Assembly (NCBI GenBank): GCA_039707655.1
Contig: CM077665.1
Location: forward strand, 295,248,205 to 295,312,204
DNA length: 64,000 bases
Direction of reading: 5' to 3'
Origin: Elymus sibiricus
Taxonomy: Eukaryota; Streptophyta; Magnoliopsida; Poales; Poaceae
The notes beneath the pieces are model-generated. The model worked only from the letters and a program-made list of their open reading frames with translations. It searched no databases and was not told the origin of the DNA. The position numbers and the translations under genes are program-made. Below are positions 58,066 to 64,000 of the stretch, one piece after another (position 1 is the stretch's first letter; each line of letters begins with the position of its first letter).

Positions 58066-60989
58066 CACCTTGCTCCAAGCCTTACTCTGTTTGTGATGAA
58101 CTTAGTACCTAGAGAGGCATGCATAGAAGCGCTCTCGAAGTGGAATAATAGTAGTAGATGCAGGATTGTTTCTTCTACTTATCTATGGACGTGATGCCTA
58201 TGTACATGATCATTGTCGTGAATAACATGTCATAACTATGTGCTATTATGTCAATTGCCCAACAGACCTTGAGCGGGTCTCCTCAAAACCACCGTAACTA
58301 CCAGCACGAAAGCTATAACCTTAGAAGATAATTTTTTTACCCACCGTATGCTATGTTCAAGAGAGAAGCCTCTTGCGAATACTAAGGCCCCCGGGTCGAC
58401 TTAATCATAAACACTAAAACCCTAAAAATACCTTGCTGCAATTTACTTATTGCTTTTACTTTTATTATTTGTATAATATATCTCTATCAAGATTTAATCC
58501 TTGCAAGTAACGAGTTTAAGGGGCTTGACAACCCGCTTGCCCACGTTGAGCGCAAGTGTTTGGTTTTGTGTGTGTAGGTGTTGTTTAAAGGGGTTTGCTT
58601 GATTCTCCTATTGGTTCGATAACCTTGGTTCTCACTAAAGGAAATACTTATCTCTATTGTACAAAATCTCCCCTCCTCTTAGGGGAAAAACCCAACGCAA
58701 CTCACAAGTAGCAGGAAGAATTTTTGGCGCCCGGGAGACGTCTTCAAACTCTCGTCGGTTCCTTCACACAAATTTTCATTCACTTGTTCTACATTTTTTT
58801 GCCTACTTAAAAAATCAAAAACACAAAAATATTTCTATTTGCTTGTTTGCTTAGTTATCTAATTTACTTGTTTTGCTTCAAGTTGCTATCATGTCTGAAT
58901 TTGAAGAAATTAGTGATGCTTCCGCCGCTACTGTGGAAGCCATCGATCATCAAACTTCACCAAATAATGAGAGTACTGAAAGAAGTTCTGATGAAATTGC
59001 CAAAGAAAAACTTGATAACCTTGCTGATGATGATCCTGCTAAAGAAGGACCCACTATTATGCAAACAAAGAAATTTTGCATAGGTAGTGATAATATTATT
59101 GGGAAAAGTGCAATTCAAGACTTTTTCACTTGTGCTGGCTCGTTACCATTGATAGGAAGATCAATTCTTACTAGAACCACTAGTTATGCAGATGCTATAT
59201 CTTTGCTTATAGTTGAATTGGAGAGACAATTTGTGCACATGCATCCCCGTATACAAAGGTTGTTTCTAGAATTTTCTAATACTCAAGATGCTCCTACTAA
59301 ACGCTTAGTTACAATATTTCTCGTTCATGAGTTTAGCTACATTATATAAGAAGATAGGCAAATATTTGCTCATTATAGAGTTAATGGTGAGTGTCCACCT
59401 ATAGAAGGAATTCTCTATGACTTGGAAAAATAAGAAAATTGTGATCAACGGATTATGCTGCTTATGATGAGAATCTTAGAAAAAAGGTTCCACATAATGT
59501 TTTGGTTGATAAAATTTCAGAACACGATGATAAATTTGTCATAGAAAATCTTGGATTGGATCTTATACTTGAGAAAGAACTAAGGAAGTACCTTTATTGA
59601 AACCTATATAATGAAGAATTAGCCATTACTTATGAAAAGCCTAAGGAGGAGCCTCCTCCTCCTCCTGAAATTGATCTAACGGATCCTTGTGTGGTGAAAT
59701 ATAGTCCCTTTCATTATTTTTGCTTACCCATTAGAAAACTTGCTGCTGAAATAAGGGAATATGATTTTAGCAAAATGGATCGGTCCTATGATTATTACAC
59801 TTGATACTTTGCATTATGCCTAGCTAGGGGCATAAAATAATAACGCTTGTTGGGAGGCAACCCAATAGTTATCTTAAATTTTTTGTTTTACTTTATGTTT
59901 TGGTGTGTTGACATGATTACTGCTACTATAATGATTGTGCTTTTATGATTTAGTTAGTGTTTGTGCCAAGTAAAGCCTTTGGGATGATTTGGAAGATAGT
60001 AGAATTGATGTTGTGCAAAAACAGAAACTTTTACTCCCAGTACAAAATTTCTCGGATTTTACTAGAACATATTTTTGATCTGATTTTTTTACACGCTATT
60101 GGTATACAAACTTCCCAGGTTTTAATAATTTTCAGAATTTTCAGAGTTACAGAAGTATGGTTTTACTACAGATCACTACATACTGTTATGTTTTAGACAT
60201 ATTCTGTTTTTGCTTGCATAGTTTGCTTGTTTTGATGATGTTATGGATTGTATCGGGGGACATAAGCCATGGAGAATTTGGAATAAAGTACCTATTATGC
60301 AATAATTAAATATGAATCAATTTATATTAGTACCTAAAGTATTTGATATGTCTATTATACTAACGGATCTCACGAGGTTTTGTTGAGTTTTGTGTGCTAA
60401 AGTTTTCAAGTTTTGGGTGAGACGACGATCGATGAAGGAATAACGAGCGGCAAGACCCTAAGCTTGGGGATGCCCAAGGCACCCCAAGGTAATATTCAAG
60501 GAAGACCCAAGCGTCTAAGCTTGGGGATGCCCCAGAAGGCATCCCCTCTTTTGTCTCCATTCTATCGGTATGTCACTTGGAGCTATTTTTTTATTCATCA
60601 CATGATATGTGTTTTGCTTGGAGCATCGTGTATTATAGTTTGCTTTTGTTTTTTCCACAATCATTGTTTTATGGACACACATTTTTGATAGAGACACATG
60701 GTCATCATAATTTGTTAGAATACTCTATATACTTCACTTATATCTTTTGAGCTAAGAAGTTGCTCTAGAGCTTCACTTATATCTTTTCGGGCACAGTGGT
60801 GTTTAAATTTTATAGAAATAGTTGTAGTCTCATGCTTCACTTAAATTGTTTTGAGAGTCTAAAAAATAGGAACGGTAGTGTGCACGTGTTATAAAGCTAG
60901 TCCAAAAAGGATAGGTATTCAAGGGGGGTATAATAAAAACTTTCTTGTAGCTCATTAAAGAAGAAACATGGGTTAATTATATTGATGTA
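58066..60989 (+). mobile_element. Sabrina/WHAM-type Gypsy element 3 (plus), 5' truncated
   Basis: Starts inside an LTR (58066-58713 is the last 648 bases, ending CACAAGTAGCA), followed by GAATTTTTGGCGCCC at the primer site, a gag-like ORF, the TTGGGAGGCAACCCAA motif (59845), stem-loops (60458-60548) and CTTCACTTATATC repeats (60728-60860). It is the same family as element 2 but inverted. It ends at the CACTA terminus at 60990 before reaching a 3' LTR. Confidence 0.82.
58891..59803 (+). pseudogene. Gag-like ORF of element 3, unknown function
   Basis: Opens MSEFEEISDASAATVEAID and stays open for 153 codons, further than the element 2 copy, through GKSAIQDFFTCAGSLPLIGRS and FLEFSNTQDAPTKRL to a stop at 59347. 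Homology then continues through stops and frame changes (VNGECPPIEGIL; PPPPPEIDLTDPCVVK) to about 59803. It shares its order with 55413-56334, so a full protein of roughly 300 residues can be inferred. No known catalytic motif. Confidence 0.6.
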
Positions 60990-61745
60990 CACTGGTGCAG
61001 CGACGTGCTATACAAACAGTTTTTAACCCCTTTTTGCAACGTACTTTGAAACCGTCGCCTTGCATGTGTGGGTGATAGGGGGGTCCATCCCACATGACAC
61101 AGAACAATCGTCGGCGATGGTGTCCAAAGAACGCAAACGTTTGGCAAAACTAAGCGTATGTGATGTCCGCATCTATCACAAACGAGAGTCACCGGTCAAC
61201 CGTTTGAGATATGGTGGACTTCCCATACGGCCCATTCTTGCAACTCATGTGAGATCACACTAACATCGCACGTGCTATTCTGTGGGTCACCGTTTACGAT
61301 GTGCACCGAATCACAAACAGTTCACGATTATGAATCGTGTATGATAAGGGGTATATCACAAACACTTATATTGGACGAACCGTTGGGGATATTTAACTAA
61401 GATGATAATTTAACCGTCGTACAAGTATCAGATAGGTTTAAGAAACTTCTGAATGTCGTACTCGCGTCCGACAGGATAAGTATCGCTAGTGCTATTTTGT
61501 GGTCCAACGTTTGCGATGCATACTACATCACAAATAGTTTATCATTTTAAACTGTGTGCGACAGAGATTCTATCACCAACGTTGAATTCGGTTGCACCAT
61601 TCATTATATTATCTGAAATCATACACGGTTTACAAACGGCAACTGTGTGCATGGGCGCACACGTTTTCTATCTGTGAAACGTGTCGGATCATGAGGTATA
61701 TCGCAAACGTTGAGGCTTACAAACCGTGTGCGGCGTAATGACCCG
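60990..61745. repeat. CACTA subterminal repeat region
   Basis: Repeated 8-14-base motifs around CACAAACNGTT and CCGTGTGCGA in both orientations; presumed transposase or accessory-protein binding sites. No gene here. Confidence 0.65.
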
Positions 61746-61904
61746 TAGAGCATTTTTTATTATTTTACTCGCTACAATTTAAAATTGTACAGAATTTGAA
61801 TTAGAAAGTACGGAATAGCTTTTTACATATACATAGATAGGTTCATCAACCAATGCATTATTCCATTCATAGGTACATGCGTTCAAGAATTACGTCAACG
61901 AAAG

Positions 61905-62209
61905 AATTACATAAGCACCAAATAAAGAATGATGAACGACGGTTGAATACTTGTATTAAAACGGCAAAGAAAGAGGTAAACGATATTCTGATTGCTGTAA
62001 AAGGTGAAGCGGAATGCCCATATTGTGCCCTCCTCCATGTCGTATGCACACACGACTCTAGCCCAATCCCTTGTGATGGCCGACCGCCCATCCTTCAATA
62101 TCTTCATGACTTCCAGATAGTAATTCTAGTCTGGTAGAAATACATGTACATTTGCATGTCCAACAATCATGTAGTTTGAGAGGTGATCTTGGGTAGACTG
62201 CGTTGGGAA
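61905..62209 (-). pseudogene. B3-like DNA-binding domain exon beside CACTA terminus
   Basis: Minus-strand frame after a good splice-acceptor context (TTTTTCCTTTAAAG at about 62224-62210): starts WFPTQSTQDHLSNYMIVGHANVHVF, has one TAG near 62138, continues NYYLEVMKILKDGRSAITRDWARVVCAYDMEEGTIWAFRFTFYSNQN and stops at about 61905. The pattern of Trp, the L/M-xEG turn and alternating hydrophobic strands resembles the second half of a B3 domain. If it belongs to the CACTA element it might be an accessory protein that binds the nearby subterminal repeats. If not, it is a host-gene fragment. Domain assignment is by eye. Confidence 0.45.
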
Positions 62210-62396
62210 CCACTTTAAAGGAAAAAGATACAGAGATTGTCATCTAACAACTCATTATGTGCAGTAAAAAGGGTACATAATTCTGAGTTAATATACTTCA
62301 TATCACTGTTGTCTTGGACAAACTGTAAATAAATAGTTTAGTTGCCACATTTTGACCCATTGTACTAGCAATCTTTATTAGTTACCTCACATGACG

Positions 62397-62486
62397 CTCT
62401 CTCCGTCTCACTATATAAGATCTAGTTACATCCAATGCACGACCATATTGGATGTATTAGCGTCTTATATTATGGGGCAGAGGGAG
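62397..62486. mobile_element. Stowaway-type MITE, about 90 bp
   Basis: Ends CTCTCTCCGTCTCACTATA and, inverted, CTCCCTCTGCCCCATAATA, matching the Stowaway consensus CTCCCTCCGTCCCATAATA. The right flank is TA; the left flank CG is a decayed TA. It can fold into one hairpin. No coding capacity. Confidence 0.85.
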
Positions 62487-62579
62487 TATAACATGGGAAA
62501 CAAGTATAGTCATGTGAACCAAAAACCATTAAAATAGGCATATGTTCACTACATCAGGCTTAGCAACAACCAAATAAAT

Positions 62580-63860
62580 TCATTCATAATGGTATTGTTG
62601 AATTTGCATAGAACAATGCTTGTACTTAAACATCAAATTGTATAATTGAACATCACAAAGTGAAAAAAAAACAGAGGGTGTATTACCTACACCAGGCTTA
62701 AGCCGCTTAACAGGAAACAAATATGGCCATTGAACTGGTATTAATCAAATTGTACTGGACATTTTGAATAACTAAATAAACAAGGCATACTACAGCAACC
62801 AAATAGTCATTCATATCGGTATTGTTGAAATTGCGTAGAACGTAACATGTGCTTAAACATCAAATTCTATGATCGAACATCACATTGTTAAAAAATCGAA
62901 ATAAACAGGGGCATGTTAACTACACCAGCTTTAACAGGAACCAATTGTATGATTGAACAACAAAATCTAGCAATTGAAGCTGGACATATGTTCACCACAA
63001 ACAACCAAAAACAGCTAAACAAGGTATATGCTCACTACAGACAACCAAACATAGGCGTTCGTGAAATTGAACTGAACAATTCATACTCCAGCGTAGGGCG
63101 CACTTGTCGACGACAAGTTGTCGTCGTCAATGAGGCCTGACTTGGCAGCTGTCGATGCCAAAACATCGCCATAGAACGTGACCTCCATAAATGACCAAAG
63201 GGTCTCGTTGGCGATGAAGGAAAATTCCTGACAACAAAGTAGAGTAGATCAAATGCATACTACAAACAACCAAATATAGGTATATGCTAACTACAGACAA
63301 CCAAACATAGGCAGTGAAATTGAACTGAACAATTCATACTCCAGCATATCAAATTGCACTTTTGAACATTACAATTCATACTCCAGCATAGCAAATTCCT
63401 GACAGCAAGGCAGAGTAGATCAGAGGCATACTACAAACAACCAAATATAGCAATTGAAACTGGACAAATCATAACCACAAACCACCAAAAAACCTTTAAA
63501 GGAAGCATATGCTCACTACAACAGACTTAACAACAACCAAACAGTCATTCATATCAGTATTGTTGAAATTGCATAGAAGATAGAGCGCACCATGTGCTTA
63601 AACATCAAATTGTATGATTCAACATCACATTGTGGGAAAACTGAAATAAACAGGGGCGTGTTAAATACACCAGCTTTAACGGGAACCAATTGTATGATTG
63701 AACAACCAAATCTAGCAATGAAACTGGACATATGTTCACTACAAACAACCACATATCATGCTAAACAAGGTATATGCTCACTACAAACGACCAAACGCAT
63801 CAGCACTGAAATTGAACTAAACAATTCATACTCCGGCATATCAAATTGCACTTTTGAACA
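62580..63860. repeat. Tandem repeat, 745-bp period, with shorter degenerate copy
   Basis: 62849-63090 and 63594-63835 align at a constant 745-base offset (for example GTGCTTAAACATCAAATT, ACACCAGCTTTAAC, TCATACTCC). A more degraded copy begins near 62622. Within the unit, AAACAACCAAA and TATGCTCACTACA recur at short spacing. Mostly intron-like A/T-rich sequence. Confidence 0.75.
63081..63228 (-). other. Candidate minus-strand exon, unknown protein
   Basis: After an acceptor-like TTTGTTGTCAG (63239-63229) an open stretch of 48 codons reads EFSFIANETLWSFMEVTFYG and ends either at TGA 63083 or at a donor-like GGA/GTATGA. An acceptor-like copy (CTTGCTGTCAG with GAATTTG) recurs near 63396 with the middle missing. 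It may be an exon of the gene containing the B3-like exon at 61905-62209. Low confidence. Confidence 0.3.
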
Positions 63861-63867
63861 ATTCATA

Positions 63868-64000
63868 CCCCTTGGAAGAGCCTGGACTGGGGGTGCGCAC
63901 CGTGCGCTCCCTGTTGTGGCAGCTTAGCTCCTTGCCTTTGGAAGAGAACGTCTGCAGGGTGACGTCCCTGATGTCGTGAATGGGCTATTTCCCCTTGGAA
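63868..64000 (-). other. GC-rich candidate exon at window edge
   Basis: Sharp rise in GC relative to the A/T-rich repeats on its left. The minus strand has a frame HDIRDVTLQTFSSKGKELSC and a donor-like GGGTATGA at its left end, with the same GTATGAATTG context as the 63081 candidate. A TAG lies in that frame near 63985. It cannot be resolved without sequence to the right. Confidence 0.25.

Larger units (their letters stand above)
60990..64000. mobile_element. CACTA-type DNA transposon, left terminus and subterminal region
   Basis: CACTGGTGCAGCGACG at 60990 directly follows Gypsy sequence; the preceding GTA would be the 3-bp duplication. From 61000 to 61745 there are many direct and inverted copies of motifs such as TCACAAAC, AACCGTTTG, CCGTGTGCGA and AACGTTTGCGAT, as in CACTA subterminal repeats. 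The other terminus is outside the window, so the assignment rests on one end. How far right the element extends is not known. Confidence 0.62.

Overview
This window is transposable-element DNA from end to end, and I find no host gene, tRNA or rRNA. It looks like a large grass genome of the wheat/barley/rye tribe (Triticeae). The reasons are LTRs starting TGTTGGAGATATGCCCTAG or TGTAGGAAATATGCC (BARE/Angela-like Copia termini), LTRs starting TGATACGTCTCCAACG with a tRNA-Asp primer site (Sabrina/WHAM-type Gypsy), a palindrome-rich Sirevirus-like Copia family, an RTE LINE, a CACTA-type terminus, a Stowaway MITE, and nested insertions with readable target duplications. Family names are from memory and provisional; orientation, termini and target duplications were read directly. 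|| Layout. 1-5.3 kb: L1-type LINE on the minus strand, 3' end outside the window. 5.3-7.2 kb: 3' end of a Gypsy pol, a GGACATCCGGCC repeat field and an LTR-like tail. 7.2-9.6 kb: a Copia LTR fused at a C-run to the downstream part of a Gypsy LTR. 9.6-11.5 kb: Sirevirus-like gag start plus LTR (minus). 11.5-15.2 kb: Gypsy internal remnant split by a 5'-truncated RTE LINE with an 18-bp target duplication. 15.2-25.7 kb: Gypsy LTR and gag, split by a complete 7.8-kb Sirevirus-like element (16342-24158, duplication AGATG). 25.7-33.0 kb: Gypsy with a 4.27-kb LTR, an extra leader ORF, then gag-protease-start of RT. 33.0-40.2 kb: near-complete Copia with a truncated 3' LTR. 40.2-48.0 kb: Sabrina/WHAM-type element (minus) whose LTR holds a complete 3.4-kb non-autonomous LTR element (43381-46792, duplication GTAGG) carrying an antisense B3-domain gene copy. 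48.0-50.2 kb: another Sirevirus-like gag and LTR piece. 50.3-58.1 kb: second Sabrina/WHAM-type element (minus), its left LTR split by a solo Sirevirus-like LTR. 58.1-61.0 kb: a plus-strand relative, making a large inverted repeat. 61.0-64.0 kb: CACTA-type terminus with subterminal repeats, a minus-strand B3-like ORF, a Stowaway MITE and a 745-bp tandem repeat. || Gene content. All coding capacity is retroelement or transposon protein, and nearly all is broken, often by TAG/TGA changes of the kind expected from deamination of methylated cytosine. The least damaged ORFs are the 728-codon Sirevirus-like gag, the Copia pol (one frameshift, one nonsense codon), the RTE reverse transcriptase and the 213-codon leader ORF. 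|| Most worth a second look: the captured antisense B3 gene, the B3-like ORF beside the CACTA terminus, the leader ORF with a dsRBD-like C-terminal pattern, the RTE 5' junction that appears to record two template switches, and the second palindrome-plus-TATA cluster inside the Sirevirus-like element.
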